A stretch of 64,000 nucleotides of DNA from Diadema setosum (Eukaryota; Echinodermata; Echinoidea; Diadematoida; Diadematidae): NCBI RefSeq assembly GCF_964275005.1, contig NC_092693.1, positions 26,899,173 to 26,963,172 on the forward strand. Direction: 5' to 3'. A model generated the notes under the pieces. The model ran no database searches. It was not told the DNA's origin and saw only the letters and a list, made by a program, of their open reading frames with translations. Within the stretch, counting starts at the first letter, position 1. Every line of letters starts with the position of its first letter. The translations under genes and the position numbers were made by a program. Of this stretch, positions 43,276 through 54,628 are shown one piece after another.

Positions 43276-43960
43276 AAAAAAGGTTCAAGTTCAAGTTCAA
43301 GTTTTATTTAACCAATTCATTAAACATTTGACATTTTACAAAAGGATACAGCATTAAGAATAATGAATGGTTTGGGACCCCAAAAGAAGCAGAGCTTGTG
43401 AAAAAAGGGTCCCGGATAAACATATAAAACAAAACATACTAAAGTTTTAAACATATTAACAAGAAGTATAATAGTAACATATTTACATAGGACACACACA
43501 TTCAATCGCACAAACACGTGTCACAAAAACGCTCATGCACATACATGTAGTTCACATGAAATTGCAGAAAGATACTTTCTATTTTACTATACTTTTAAAT
43601 TCAGCTTCCCTGATCAATTCTTGTTTTACAAATTTCCCTCAAGATAGATGCGACATGTACGTTTAAAGTTGGAGAGTGTTGAGGCTGACCTAATTCTCAA
43701 TGGCAAATTATTCCATTTCTCTAATACAAACATATACAAATGAATTTTGGGCAGTTTGAGTTCTTACAAAGGGTTGATGAATGAGATATACTTTTACGCG
43801 TATTATAAGCATGAACGGTAGAATTTAACACAAACGCATCCTTCATGAAAGATTTCGGATCACCTTGTGTCTTCAACATAAAAATCAAGCAACTCAAGAT
43901 AACTAATTTTTCAAATGGCAAAAGGGAGCGGCTGCACATGCATACAGTGTACACGCAATT
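43276..43960 (-). mobile_element. Antisense LINE 3' end with (TTGAAC)n tail
   Basis: Begins, on the plus strand, with GTTCAAGTTCAAGTTCAAG, the complement of the tail closing LINE A. Further right, the minus strand reads VHAYNTRKSISHSS, then NCPKFICICLY, then WNNLPLRIRSASTLSNFKR and a stop near 43625. These are the H-x-YNTR and WNxLP signatures of LINE C-termini. Frameshifted and truncated near 43960. Confidence 0.7.
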
Positions 43961-44055
43961 TTTCTTCCCCCCCCCCCCCCGCCTTCCAAATCCCCGGTTC
44001 AAATCGGGGGGGGGGGGGGGGGGCTCCCCCTTGGCTCCGCCTGTGTTTTCTAGTT
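43961..44055. repeat. Facing C-tract and G-tract
   Basis: About 13 C (43967-) and about 19 G (44007-) face each other across GCCTTCCAAATCCCCGG, then CTCCGCCTGTG. The two tracts are complementary, so the segment can fold. One end (CACAGGCGGAGCC, read in complement) looks like a MITE terminus, but no partner was found. Confidence 0.6.
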
Positions 44056-44358
44056 AATGTAATGGACTGTGTACATGACTGTGTGTGCATGCGCGTATTG
44101 TAAAAGGGAGTCATGTGCCGTTTTGGTGAAGAGTAGTGTGCGTATAATGTTCACATTGAAGGCTGTGAGGATTCGATCATTGACATTAATGAAAAAAAAA
44201 AAACCCAGAAAATTGAATAGTTGGTGTTATTTACAGACCATCAAATTATGTAGCCAGAGTATAATGAAATCATCTTGAGGAATGCTAAAATATGGTTATT
44301 TGTGGGTGATTACAGCACATGTCACTGTGACGTGATGAAATTTGATTGGTTAGCTTTT

Positions 44359-44727
44359 ATAGGGAAAGCATAGTTTTGGTTGAGCTGGGGTTCAGGTTTC
44401 CAGCTTTTTTTTTTGTTAGAAAATAAGAGGCATAAAAGAATGAAATAACATTCAATTCCAAGAGGAGTCCAACGTTTGTATGATAAAAATCTGTTTTGAA
44501 ATGGCTGAGATATTCTAAAACAAAGATGTCCTAATAAAAGGTGATGGGACCCACCTTTCATAATGACCACTTTGTTTTATTCTGTTGGTTTTGATATCTC
44601 AGCCATCAAATATACTTTGAATTCCGCTTAGAATTTATGCTGTTACATTATTTTGTAATTGGTTTCTAATTTTCTCGCAACAATTAAAATCTGAATCCCC
44701 CATCTCAACCAAAGCTATTCCCTCTAT
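44359..44727. mobile_element. MITE with TAGTTTTGGTTGAG-type ends, copy 1
   Basis: Left ATAGGGAAAGCATAGTTTTG and right (complement) ATAGAGGGAATAGCTTTGG form imperfect terminal inverted repeats. A related shorter element is at 57243-57408. Non-coding; diverged. Confidence 0.55.
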
Positions 44728-45239
44728 TTAAGCTACTTCATAAACTATATCAACGTCAATTGCTTTCACGCTGATATGAAAAATAAGACGAGAATAACTT
44801 AACTTTCTAGAGTACTTTTGTGTATTTTTTTTCAAATGTTATTAGTTCACATAAAGTCATCAATGATATACTTTATAATGTATCTAATCATCTGCCAACC
44901 TTTGCAATCTCACAACATTTCTATAATCGAAGCAGAATAGAAAAAAAGCAACACACAAGTTGTACGCAAAAAAAAGAAAAGAAAAACGGGAAGACAATAT
45001 TGATCATAAAAATGTGACTTAATCCAGAAACTTTGGAGCAAGGTTTTTCTTGAATCAGACACACATAAGGTATATGACGTTTTCTTTACCCGTTGTGTGC
45101 CACGTTTGTTTTGTGTCCATGGGTTTATGTGTGAAATTTGCGCACATTTGACTCATAAAGGGTTAGATAGGCTTATGCATTATTACAATGAGATATGAAA
45201 AAGAAATTACGTAGAAAAAGATAAGTACCATTCGATCAC
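44728..45239. other. No gene recognised
   Basis: Anonymous sequence with A-tracts near 44940-44985. Confidence 0.55.
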
Positions 45240-46580
45240 AAACGGAACCGTGCACTCAATATGTCAAAATTTTGAAAAAAAATTCTACTGATCTTTCTAT
45301 TGTACAATTACTGAATAAGTTTATGAAATGTTTTGCCAAGAAAGAACACCTGATTGTGTTTTTGATTGATTTGTCAGAGGCTTTGATACCAATACCATCA
45401 GTTATGACATTTTGATGAATAATGATGAAACATTGCGTCAGCGATATTGCTTTATTATGGATCAGTGATTCCTTAGAATAGCAGAAAACATGTAATATTT
45501 AACTCTTCAGAATCCTCTAATGTCCTTCAAGGATCCATGTCGGATCCCCTATAGATATACTCTTTTCTTCTAATTAATATTAATGACATTACTATTTCCT
45601 CTTTGCTTCGCAGTTTTATACTCTTTGCAGACGATACTTTTTTTTTCATTCCCATATAACTTTCGAAACTCATATCTACACACTTTGTTAAGAAATGTTT
45701 ACGGTTTCCCAGTTCATAATAAACTATTTAATATTTCTAAGACAAGTTTTGTCAGATTTAAGTTGTTGAAATCTTCAAATATTAGATGGATCAATTTCTA
45801 GTGTTGACAGACAGCAACTTTTTGAAAGGAGATCTACAAAATTATCAGGCATTACTTCTAATTCAAGTTTGTCCTAAAATGATCATATTATGCACAAAGT
45901 TTACACAATACTTCAGTTTCTTAGAGGCATCGGAATTCTACACCACATGAGAAACGTGGTTTTTCGAAGTCCTTGTTTCGACCGAAGTCCTTGTCCATCC
46001 TGTACACTGCCCTAACATTATGTACTGTAACATTGTATGGAGAAGTTGTGATTGAACTAAAACAAACACAATACCAATTTCACTACATATCTCCTTCCCA
46101 TTGCTTTTTCAAATTTAAAACATTAAAAGGTAATGACATTCGAACTGTTCAAACAGGAATTTCTTAAGCACAAATACACATTCAGCCAACTTCCTTCAGT
46201 GTTCGATGACTTTTTAATCCCAAATTAAAATTTGCATTCCTGCCAACTCGCCGTACGTCTGATTATCATCTGGAAAACCTCAAATTGTCCTAGCAGTAAA
46301 CAGGGCCGGCGGAATCCGAGGGGGGGGGGGGGGGTACCCGGAAGTGGCAGCAGAAGCTGCGCTGAAGGCCCCCCTTTTTTCACAAAAATATACACTGGCT
46401 CCCACTTTTAAAAACATGGCGCCGGCTGTGGTAAAAGCACACAAATAATCTTCAAAAAATTACGGTCCTGATGTCTGGAACCTTTTACCCGACGACCTGA
46501 AACAATGTAAATCAATTTACTCATTTAGAAAGAAAAAGCTTAAAGATATCACGTTAAATCAATACGGTGCCTATGTCAAA
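45240..46580 (+). pseudogene. LINE D reverse transcriptase relic
   Basis: Frames read HLIVFLIDLSEAF near 45350 (motif A region), LQGSMSDPL near 45525 (motif B, eroded), LFADDTFFF near 45625 (catalytic FADD), LRGIGILHHMRNV near 45920 and, after a small insertion, GPDVWNLLPDDLKQC then SFRKKKLKDITLNQYG ending at 46580. The order matches CR1/L2-like LINE RTs. Stops and frameshifts are frequent. It is more decayed than LINEs A and B. Confidence 0.75.
46301..46430. mobile_element. 130-bp hAT-like MITE in LINE D
   Basis: Ends CAGGGCCGGC (46301-46310) and GCGCCGGCTGTG (to 46430) are inverted. GTAAA flanks both sides (46296-46300 and 46431-46435). It contains a long G-run just inside the left end. 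It separates two collinear parts of the LINE D protein. Confidence 0.65.
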
Positions 46581-47012
46581 TAATTAGAGGAGGTCGTTAA
46601 CGTGTTAATTTTTCTTCTTGTTTATATTCACTCCCATCATTCAAGAAAGGGCCCCGAACTGAACGTGTTTACACGCCAAACATGAGCATAAAATACGCAT
46701 TCACTATCACATACACATTATTAGCTCATTTCCAAACAAACACTTCACACTTTTGCACGATGCACTTTTTATTTCTTCACTTTTTTTTTGTTGCTCCGCT
46801 GAATAAGTTTTGACTATAGAGTATCCCTCTGATTAGGCTTACTATATGACAACTATTTCTGAGACCATTATCCCCGTCAATTATTTGCAAAAGAATATGA
46901 TGATGGTCCCATGCATTTCTGTTTTATCAATTTTTTGATCGTGCCTTGATATAATACCGAATTAATGTTCTAACCTACATTACTGTATTATCTGTATATA
47001 GCAAGTTCAGCA
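46581..47012. other. No gene recognised
   Basis: Anonymous sequence left of LINE C. Its right edge carries the 17-bp target sequence duplicated at 50797. Confidence 0.6.
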
Positions 47013-47029
47013 TCATCCTTTTTGGATTT
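47013..47029 (+). repeat. Target-site duplication of LINE C, left copy
   Basis: TCATCCTTTTTGGATTT, identical to 50797-50813. It brackets LINE C exactly and defines the insertion. Confidence 0.95.
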
Positions 47030-47059
47030 TTTTGGACCAAGCGCAATACTTTTTTCAGG

Positions 47060-47992
47060 TGGTGTAAGCAGCAAAAAGCTGATGTGGTTTATATTCAGGA
47101 ATCATACTGGACATCAGACTTCGAGAAGATTATTAAATGTGAATGGAAAGGAGATGTGTTTTTCTCCCATGGGAGCAATCGCTCTAGAGGAATTGCAATC
47201 TTGCTAAGAGAACATATTGATATAAGCGTTGTTGGTACATTTACAGACAAAGATGGAAGACTGTTAATACTTAAAGTTGTAAAAAATGAGATTAAATATT
47301 GTTTTGTTAATGTATATGCACCAACTGAAAAATGGAACAAAGATTCGTTTTTTAAACAGCTCAGTAAAAAAGTTGGAGATATTCACAAAGAATTTGCGGA
47401 TTGTTATTTTGTGTTAGGTGGAGACTGGAACTGTGTTCTAGATCCAACAAAGGACACGAAAGGGTCGAAAAGTTGTTATTATAGAACTCCACATAGACTC
47501 AAATCAATACTGAAACAAAACGGTTTAGTTGATGTATGGAGGAAGTTGCATATGAATGAAAAGCAATTTACGTGGAGAAATTTAAGTTTGAATATAGCGT
47601 CACGGTTAGATTTTTGGATGATTAGTAAAGATATAATGAATAAAGTAGTGTCAACTGATATTCGTCCTGTTATAAAAGGCGATCATAATGCCATCTCATT
47701 GAAATTAAGGATTAATAGGGTAAATAAAGTACCTGGATATTGGAAAATGAATACATCTTTGTTTTGCGACGAACATTTTTTGAGTGGTATCCGAAATATC
47801 ATCAAGAAATGCACAGATAGTGTTGAGGGATCAAGTGTTATGAAATGGGAAATTTTGAAGATCAAGTGCAGAGAATTTGCTCAGAAGTACAGTAGGAAAA
47901 TGAGCAAAACAAAATATAGGAAAGGTATTTTTGAAAAAAAGAATTATATGTTATTGAATGTGAGTTACATAATCGAGATGATAGTGGATTAA
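47060..47992 (+). pseudogene. LINE C apurinic-like endonuclease
   Basis: Residues include ADVVYIQESYW (the QES substitute of QET), GIAILLREH, YCFVNVYAPTE, LGGDWNCVLD (47413-), RLDFWMIS, and GDHNAISLKL (47679-). A linker typical of L1/Tx1 follows (VPGYWKMNTSLFCDEHFL). A one-base slip in the A-tract near 47932-47941 moves the true reading into the next frame, which continues into the RT. The N-terminal strands of the domain are missing. Confidence 0.9.
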
Positions 47993-49751
47993 GAGAAAAG
48001 TATGAAATTGTCAAAGAAAAATTAGAAAAATTGTATAAGAATGAGTGTAAAGGAGCAGGAATAAGGTCAAGAGTGAAATGGATGGAAGATGGAGAAAAGA
48101 ACAAAAATTATTTTTTATCGTTAGAAAAAAAGAACGGTGAAACTAAATTGATTACTCAATTGAAAGTTGGAGGTAAACAGAAATTGGTTACGGACCAACA
48201 GTATATTTTGAGAGAGGTTAAAAGATTCTATGAGGAATTATATAAGAGAACTCTTGTTGATTCGGATTGTGTTAATGACTATGTGTTATCGCAACATATA
48301 AAAGAGTTAAATGAAGAAGATCAAAAACAGTGTGGAGGGTTAATGAATTTGAACGAAATTAAACAGGCAGTTTTTTCTATGAAGAGAAATAAAGCACCCG
48401 GAATGGACGGCTTGCCTGTAGAGTTTTATCAAGTTTTTTGGAATGATGTATGTGAACTTTTAATGAACGCGTTTAATGAATCATATGAAAAAGGTCAGTT
48501 GACGGATTCTCAGCGCAGAGGGCTCATCACTTTGATTTTTAAAAAGGGAAATAGTGATGAATTGAAAAACTGGCGACCAGTTACTCTCCTTAATTGTGAT
48601 TATAAAATTATGGCAACAGTTTTGGCAGCAAGATTAAAAAATGTGTTATCAAAGATTATTATGGAAACGCAAGTTGGGTATATTAAGGGAAGATTAGGGG
48701 GTTTTAATGTTAGAATTGTACAGGATATGATAGATTATATGTCTGAGAAAGCTGAAGAAGGTGAAATTATGATGGTTGAATTTTCTAAGGCTTTTGATGT
48801 TGTTGATAGATTGTTTATTATGAAATGTTTAGAAAAGTTGAATTTTGGAGCAGAGTTTAGACACTGGGTAGCAGTAATGTATAAACAAACAGTGAGTTCT
48901 GTAATTGTAAACGGTTTAATAACAGAACAATTTTATCGGCCCTTTTGTTTGTGATTGCGGTTGAGTTTCTTGCTAATAAGATACGTAAAAATGATGATAT
49001 AAAAGGTGTATGTTTCAGGGATTGTAACTGTCAGTTTGAGTTGAAGTTATTACAGCATGCAGATGATACAACATTTTTTGTTGGAGATTCTATGTCTTTA
49101 AAAGTTATTTTAAAAGGATTAGATGTGTTTGGAAAAGTGGCAGGACCGAAAATAAATAAAGATAAAACTGCTTTGTTATGGATCGGTCAGAGAGAAAACA
49201 GATGGAATTTGTCAGATGTAGGATTAACATGGACAGAAGATGTTATACGATACCTTGGGTTTTTTATTTCACGAAACGAGAAGATCACATGTAAAGCAAA
49301 CTGGGAAAATAAATTGGAAAAAATGCAACGCCTCCTAGATAATTGGAGGAAAAGAAGTTTGACCTTTATGGGGAGAGTGATAGTTTTGAAAAGTTTGGTA
49401 GTTAGTCAAATAGTACATTTGCTTATGTTTGATTCAGTTCCTGTCATGATTATGAAAAGGTTGAATATGATGTTTTTTAGATTTTTATGGCAAAGTCGGG
49501 TAGAAAAAGTAAGAAGGCGTGATGTTATCAAAAATTATTCAAATGGTGGATTAAAAATGGTGGATGTCGAAAAGCTGATGTTAAGTTTCAGGTTAAGGTG
49601 GATAGGGAGGATAGTTGATGACACGACAGCCATGTGGAAAACCCTTGCTCACTATTGGTTTAACCGTTTTGGAGGTTTAGATTTGTTATTGAATTGTGAT
49701 TTGTTACGTCCATTTTTGTTAAAAATATGCCTTCGTTTTATATTGAAATAA
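47945..49751 (+). pseudogene. LINE C reverse transcriptase, motif B deleted
   Basis: Ordered L1/Tx1-type blocks: RSRVKWMEDGEKNKNYFLSL, NKAPGMDGLPVEFYQVFW, LITLIFKKG, WRPVTLLNCDYKI, VGYIKGRLGG. Motif A reads VEFSKAFD, with glutamate (48778-48780) where the catalytic aspartate is expected. Near 48935 the frame jumps straight to ALLFVIAVEFLANKIR, so the RGxRQGCPLS motif B is lost. LQHADDTTFF (catalytic DD at 49062-49067) follows, then KINKDKTALLWIG and RYLGFFIS. A stop at 49749 ends this part. Confidence 0.9.
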
Positions 49752-50705
49752 TGGTCTTTGATAGACAAAGAGATATTAGGAAAGAAACCCCCTGTTGAAA
49801 AGAACGTTTTATGGCACAATCAAAACATTGTTTTCAAAAAGAAGCCTCTATTTTACAAAGAATGGTTTGAGAGTGGTATTATCCGATTAGAAGACATTTT
49901 GTTGGGAGGGAGATACAAAACGGTGGAAGAACTCATGTCATTATTGAAATTTAGAAATATATAGTAAAAGAAGGGCAATTTTTGATTATGCGAAACTGCG
50001 GGAGGCTATACCGAAAATATGGTTGACTCAATTATCTGCGGACAGAGAGCAGAATATTTCATTAATATGTACCCCACATTTAGAAGCTGGAAAAAATGTA
50101 AAGAGATTATGTGATGTAACATCGAAAGATTTTTATAATCAATTGATCAAGCAAGAAGGAGTATACACGAGGTGTTGTTTTTTCTGGGAAAGCGTACTAG
50201 GGATGAAGATAATTTGGAATGATTTTGTACGTAATTTAGTCAAAGTAAAAGATAATAAGTGGAAAGAATTTAATTTCAAAGTGTTATATAATTTATTACC
50301 AGTGAAGATGAATTTGTTTAAGTGGAAAAAAGTAATAATTTCAAGTGTGATGTTTGTCAGCTAGATGAGGATATAACACATGCTTTTATTACATGCAAAC
50401 TGAACAGAAGTTTTTGGAATTATATTTCTTGGTTAATTCAACAAGTTTTTCATGTTTCTGTTGACATTGATATTACATTTTTGTTAAAGAGCAACAAAGA
50501 AGAGGAAGTAGATGATTTTATGAATATAGCTTTTTGGTGTATTCATAAATTTATAGTACTGCGTAATTACAAAGGTGTTGATAATAGAGAACGTAGGTCG
50601 CGATATATGTTTCTATCAGAAATACGGAAAAGACTTGAAGTAAACAAAACACGTTGTGGCAGACCTTTGTTTAATCTTCCAAATGATTTATTTGATTATA
50701 TTTGA
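49752..50705 (+). pseudogene. LINE C C-terminal domain with CCHC knuckle
   Basis: Fragments NVLWHNQNIVFKKKPLFYKE and WFESGIIRLEDILLGG, then NKWKEFNFKVLYNLLPVKMN, then CDVCQLDEDITHAFITC (a CX2C...H...C knuckle, near 50348-50398) ending at 50705. This is the usual C-terminus of Tx1/L1-like ORF2. At least two frame changes, near 49960 and 50325, break it. Confidence 0.85.
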
Positions 50706-50796
50706 ATTTCTCTCTAATTTATGCATGTAAATGGAAATTTTGATGTTATCTTTGTTATTTGAAATATGAATAAATGTTATTTGAAAGAAAAAAAAA

Positions 50797-50813
50797 TCAT
50801 CCTTTTTGGATTT
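50797..50813 (+). repeat. Target-site duplication of LINE C, right copy
   Basis: Identical to 47013-47029. Follows the poly(A) directly. Confidence 0.95.
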
Positions 50814-50845
50814 ACGTCGCTGAAGATGTTAACCACCTCTTTCAG

Positions 50846-50885
50846 GTTGATTTCTGGTAATGAATTTGAAGGAGTTCTAAAAGAC
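50846..50885 (+). CDS. Candidate short host exon (40 bp) beside LINE C
   Basis: CCACCTCTTTCAG ends at 50845 and GAC|GTAAGTAAAG begins the next segment at 50886. Both are near-consensus splice sites. One frame is open: after one completing base it reads LISGNEFEGVLKD and leaves in phase 0. LINE C inserted only about 50 bp upstream, within what would be the intron's branch-point region. Family unknown. The size is small and chance is not excluded. Confidence 0.25.
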
Positions 50886-52357
50886 GTAAGTAAAGTTCAT
50901 GGCCACAGGCACTATTCGAACCAGAGTGATTCTCTGCAATCTCTTTATGTTGTTGCGTAGGGCTGTTATCTGAATACCTACAATGTATGTAGGAGCTCAG
51001 AAGCCGAATAAAAGTTTTCATACACCTTCCCCCTCCCTGACAGCTGTATTTCCATCGGATGCATATGCTATTAGCTAGCTGCAATCATGGAGCCAGAGGC
51101 GGAGCTCCACGCTGCAACTTACACAAGTGCAGACAAGAATCAGATTCGGCAGAAGAGAGTAGGCCTACTGTGCACAATCGCTGCGTTTAGCGCTCTGCGC
51201 CAAAGGGTGTGCTCCAATGTGCACTGCTACTGTGCATAGCTGAAAAGCACAGCTCCGCCATTGCGGATTTTAGAAGATCGGAAAATGCACAGTGAACAAA
51301 AGAGGGCGTTATGGGGGGGGGGGGGGAGGGCATCAATCGATTGAACGCATCAGTTGGGCTGTCTTGTACCACCAATGATATTATTCTTTGTGAAAAATGG
51401 TTGTCAAAGCTGTAACCTTGTATAGTATGCATTGGCGCTTGGCTAGCTAAGACGAATAGGGGCTTTAGCTATAGTCTTAGGTATAATAGCTATATACAAA
51501 AATATCTTTTATTGAAATACATTGTATAATAATATATGAGTGATAAAAAATTTGATGTTTTTATGTTAATTTATACACAGTTTATACTGGTATATTAGGA
51601 GTATATTAAGCACAAACCCAATTATATGCCCAAACGTTGAATTAATAAAAATGTATTTCATGGCATGCACAGCACAGCACAGCACAGCACTCACCGCAGC
51701 ACAGTACTATAGTAAAGAATGCCTGTTGAAAATAAATAAACGATAACTATTTTGAATTTTTCTCTGACTTTTGACCTCAAAAATTACTACGATATTTTGG
51801 ATTTGATTATTGATTCTATTTTGTAGACACGTCCGTTATACAGTTATGTAAATCGAATTTAAGTTTCGAATTTAACCCGAGGCCTCGATCCATGTCAAGC
51901 TGCTGCTTATGATCGCGGTCTCCTGCTTTTCCATTATTATAATAGATTAAAAAAATTTAATTTTGAAATTAATTCATTCAAATTCCCCTTTTTTATTTTT
52001 ATCTGAAATTCGTTTATTGTAACGACATGAAATATTCTGAATGAATAATCAGTTATTATTTACATAATTTACAAAGTAATTCTGTTGATTCCATGACGAT
52101 TCCCTTCTGAACATTTTTTTTTTGTGTGAGATATATTATGCTATGCGTCTCATACATTGAATACTGTCATGTTCACAGTGTATGTATATAGAATCGCTAT
52201 GTACTTTGAATTAATTTGTAAGGCAGTATGCTGAATTATACGTCGTGTAACATTGATTTCTAAATATATGTATTCTTTTGTTATGTGTGATTTAGAAAAA
52301 GGCAGAAATAAAACCAAATAAACAAACAATGTTGAAATACAATTTGCATTTGTAATA
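50886..52357. other. No gene recognised
   Basis: Mostly non-repetitive. Contains a G-run near 51315, an AGCAC tandem (near 51670-51700) and a TAGGCCTA (51160-51167). No domain-bearing ORF. Confidence 0.5.
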
Positions 52358-52604
52358 GGGGGGCGCTGTGGCATAGTGGATAAGACTCCCGACTCCCGAT
52401 CGGACGACCCGAGTTCGAATCCCACCCAGCGCTTACGTCCTCGGACAAAATGTTTTTACCTACTATGTCCCTCTCGACCCAGGTGTATAAATGGGTACCT
52501 GGCAACGCTAGGGTAATAATGATAGCAGGGCCCTCTGGTAGAGCAGTGGCAACACTGAAGAGGCTTCCCTTGGTAAATAAGACCTTACTATTATTATTAT
52601 TAAA
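52358..52604 (+). repeat. Full-length tRNA-derived SINE
   Basis: The tRNA-like head has an A-box-like TGGCATAGTGGATAAGAC and a B box GAGTTCGAATCCC (52411-52423). The body (GGTACCTGGCAACGCTAGGG, GGTAGAGCAGTGGCAACACT) ends in a short (TTA)n tail. This is the cleanest of three copies in the window (others at 8114-8467 and 8766-8943). Transcription by Pol III and mobilisation by a partner LINE are family knowledge. No LINE here shares its 3' end. Confidence 0.85.
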
Positions 52605-52614
52605 CTCTCCGTAA

Positions 52615-53831
52615 AGCGGCGTTCCTAATTTTAAGGTTGGCGCCACGATTGAAATCGTGGTCTTAATCGTGAAGCAATTGTGATGATCTTATCTGATCGT
52701 ATCAGATTGTATCAGATCTTGAGGTCAATCGTGGCAATCGCGTTAATCGTAGAAAAAATTTGGACAGTTCGAAAATTTTCTACGATTAACGCGATTAATT
52801 TTTTTATCGTGATCATCGCATCAGATGGTCTAGGATCGTATCAAAATGCACCAATCATCGTGATTCTTAATCGTGTTGATCGAGATCGACTTTTTAACTT
52901 CTCTTCCGCTTCTTTTTTGCACATTTGCCCTTATCTTACTCCCAGATTATATATATTTCGCGAAGTGGTAGCCTGCATCTCTAGATCTCATCCTCTTTTT
53001 TAGCTTCCATTTCATATTTTCTTCATGATTGTATTTCATCAGAAGACGTAATCATTTGTCTTGTTTTCTTTTTTTTTGGGGGGGGGGAGGGGAGAGAGGT
53101 GGCAATGATCTGATCTTGTGTATTCGTTTGTTTTTTTTTTGTGGGGGGAGGTGAAGGGTGAGCACGTGATCATCTATTTCTTTAGGTTAAAAATTAGAGA
53201 AGGGACTGAGGTTGTGGCTGGCCTGGGTACTGCTTTCTCTCTGATGATAACGTAATCGTCATTTGCAATACCACAAAGGTCACGATGTCATCATCCTCAA
53301 CCTGTCAATCCTTGCCATCATTAGTGATCGCGGATAGTAGGCCTAAACACTTTGCAGAATTTAGGGAAACAATGAAATCCATTGTCAGCCGGACTATAAT
53401 ATTCTCAGTCGGGTCCAATCGAACCTTAAAGGGGGGTTGCTTTTGATCCCGATCGTGAAAGATATCGTATCTTATCTCAACATCCCGCATTGGTTCTTGG
53501 TATTCGTATTGGAAAGTATTAGAACGTAGCTGCACGTACCAGATCTGGGTTCCGATCGTAATGATCGTGTTAGATCGGTATTAATCGTGGACTCAATCGG
53601 AACAATCCTATCGGATCGCATTTGAACGGGACACCAGATCGTGATAGATCGTATTGCTTGAAATAGACCAATCATGACAATATCGCATCCAAGCGTACCA
53701 ACACGTGTAGACTCGCATCACCTCGTATCCAAACATGAAATTTCAGACGAGTTCAACAAGACTTCCACGATCAGTTTTGAATGTCCAATCGTGGCATTCG
53801 TAACGGATCGCACGATAGTGGGAACGTCGCT
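52615..53831. mobile_element. CGAT-rich DNA element, ~1.2 kb
   Basis: Inverted ends GCGGCGTTCC (52616-52625) and GGAACGTCGC (53821-53830), with TAAA just outside each. The terminal 250 bp on each side are saturated with ATCGTG, ATCGTA and GATCGTATCAGAT motifs in both orientations. An internal hairpin pairs CGCGTTAATCGTAGAAAA (near 52738) with its complement (near 52780). The middle (52900-53300) is ordinary sequence with G-runs. No transposase. A fragment of the family is at 40181-40262. Confidence 0.65.
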
Positions 53832-54015
53832 AAAAGCATGAACGGGTACATGACTGTTGCAGCAGCTGTTCTTGAATGTTGTTAGTTTGCTCGTAAAAAT
53901 CTTTAGATTAGTAAAACTTTAAATATATATGTATATTCTCCTTCCTTTCTCATATCTCACATATGCAGAATTATCCAGGAGAAGCCGAAAAGCTATTGTA
54001 GTGGTGACTTCTTTC

Positions 54016-54018
<3 letters not shown>

Positions 54019-54064
<46 letters not shown>
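54019..54064. repeat. (TA)n microsatellite
   Basis: About 23 TA units. Others at 54245-54266 and 54360-54384. Confidence 0.95.
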
Positions 54065-54067
<3 letters not shown>

Positions 54068-54074
54068 AGTTATC

Positions 54075-54196
54075 AAGAGTAAAAACTTAGCAGTCAAATA
54101 AAAAAAACTGCAGGAGCCAAAAAAAAAAAGACTACAAATTAGCACAATATTTGGGCTCCTGCGGTGTTTTTATTTGACTCCTAAGTTTTTACTCTT
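54075..54196. mobile_element. Hairpin element between TA microsatellites
   Basis: 43-bp inverted arms (54075-54118 and 54154-54196), starting AAGAGTAAAAACTTAG, with a few mismatches and a ~35-bp loop. TA tracts lie on both sides. Resembles a MITE that inserts into or generates TA repeats. Confidence 0.75.
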
Positions 54197-54276
54197 TATA
54201 TCTATTTGCTACACACAGACGCCAAAATTTCATAATGTTGATTACTATATATATATATATATATAAATGAGACAAA

Positions 54277-54352
54277 AACCTAAAATGGCAATAAAACGTT
54301 TCATCCTGGCGAGGACAGCGCATGTATAAACCGTTTTATTGCCATGTTAAGT
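54277..54352. mobile_element. Second hairpin element between TA microsatellites
   Basis: AAAATGGCAATAAAACG near 54282 pairs with CGTTTTATTGCCAT near 54332. A TA tract lies on each side (54245-54266 and 54360-54384). Confidence 0.65.
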
Positions 54353-54358
54353 TCTTAT

Positions 54359-54391
<33 letters not shown>

Positions 54392-54526
54392 ATATTTAAT
54401 TATTATTAATACAATATCATTCATTATAATATTATCTATATTATATTAATATTTTGCACATAATTATATGAATTATATATTTTAGCCCGTGTGTTGATTC
54501 CAGTACACGAACAAAAGAAAAAAAAA

Positions 54527-54628
54527 AAGGAAGAGATTGCAGTGCATTATTACCGTCCAACAACTCTTTATGATCTGGTGCAGTCATTCAAAGTTGTTGG
54601 ACGCTAATACATTGTAATATCTTCCTTT
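54527..54628. mobile_element. Third hairpin element
   Basis: AAAGGAAGAGATTGCAGTGC...GTCCAACAACT pairs with its near-complement ending at 54628. The two arms are about 40 bp with a ~17-bp loop. Non-coding. Confidence 0.75.

Larger units (their letters stand above)
47030..50796 (+). mobile_element. LINE C (L1/Tx1-like), 5'-truncated, with poly(A) and 17-bp target duplication
   Basis: It spans endonuclease, RT and a C-terminal CCHC region. A short 3' UTR contains AATAAA (50768-50773), and the element ends in about nine A. Identical 17-bp repeats flank it. These are the hallmarks of target-primed reverse transcription. The start lies inside the endonuclease, so the copy is 5'-truncated. Long surviving ORFs and an intact target duplication make it one of the younger LINEs here. 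Confidence 0.95.

Noticed and set aside
43845..44114. Proline/glycine-rich ORFs on both strands
   Set aside because: Produced by facing C- and G-homopolymers.
52358..52430. Possible tRNA gene
   Set aside because: The A and B boxes belong to a SINE head. The flanking body and TTA tail recur at 8114 and 8766, and no clean cloverleaf with paired acceptor stem was evident.
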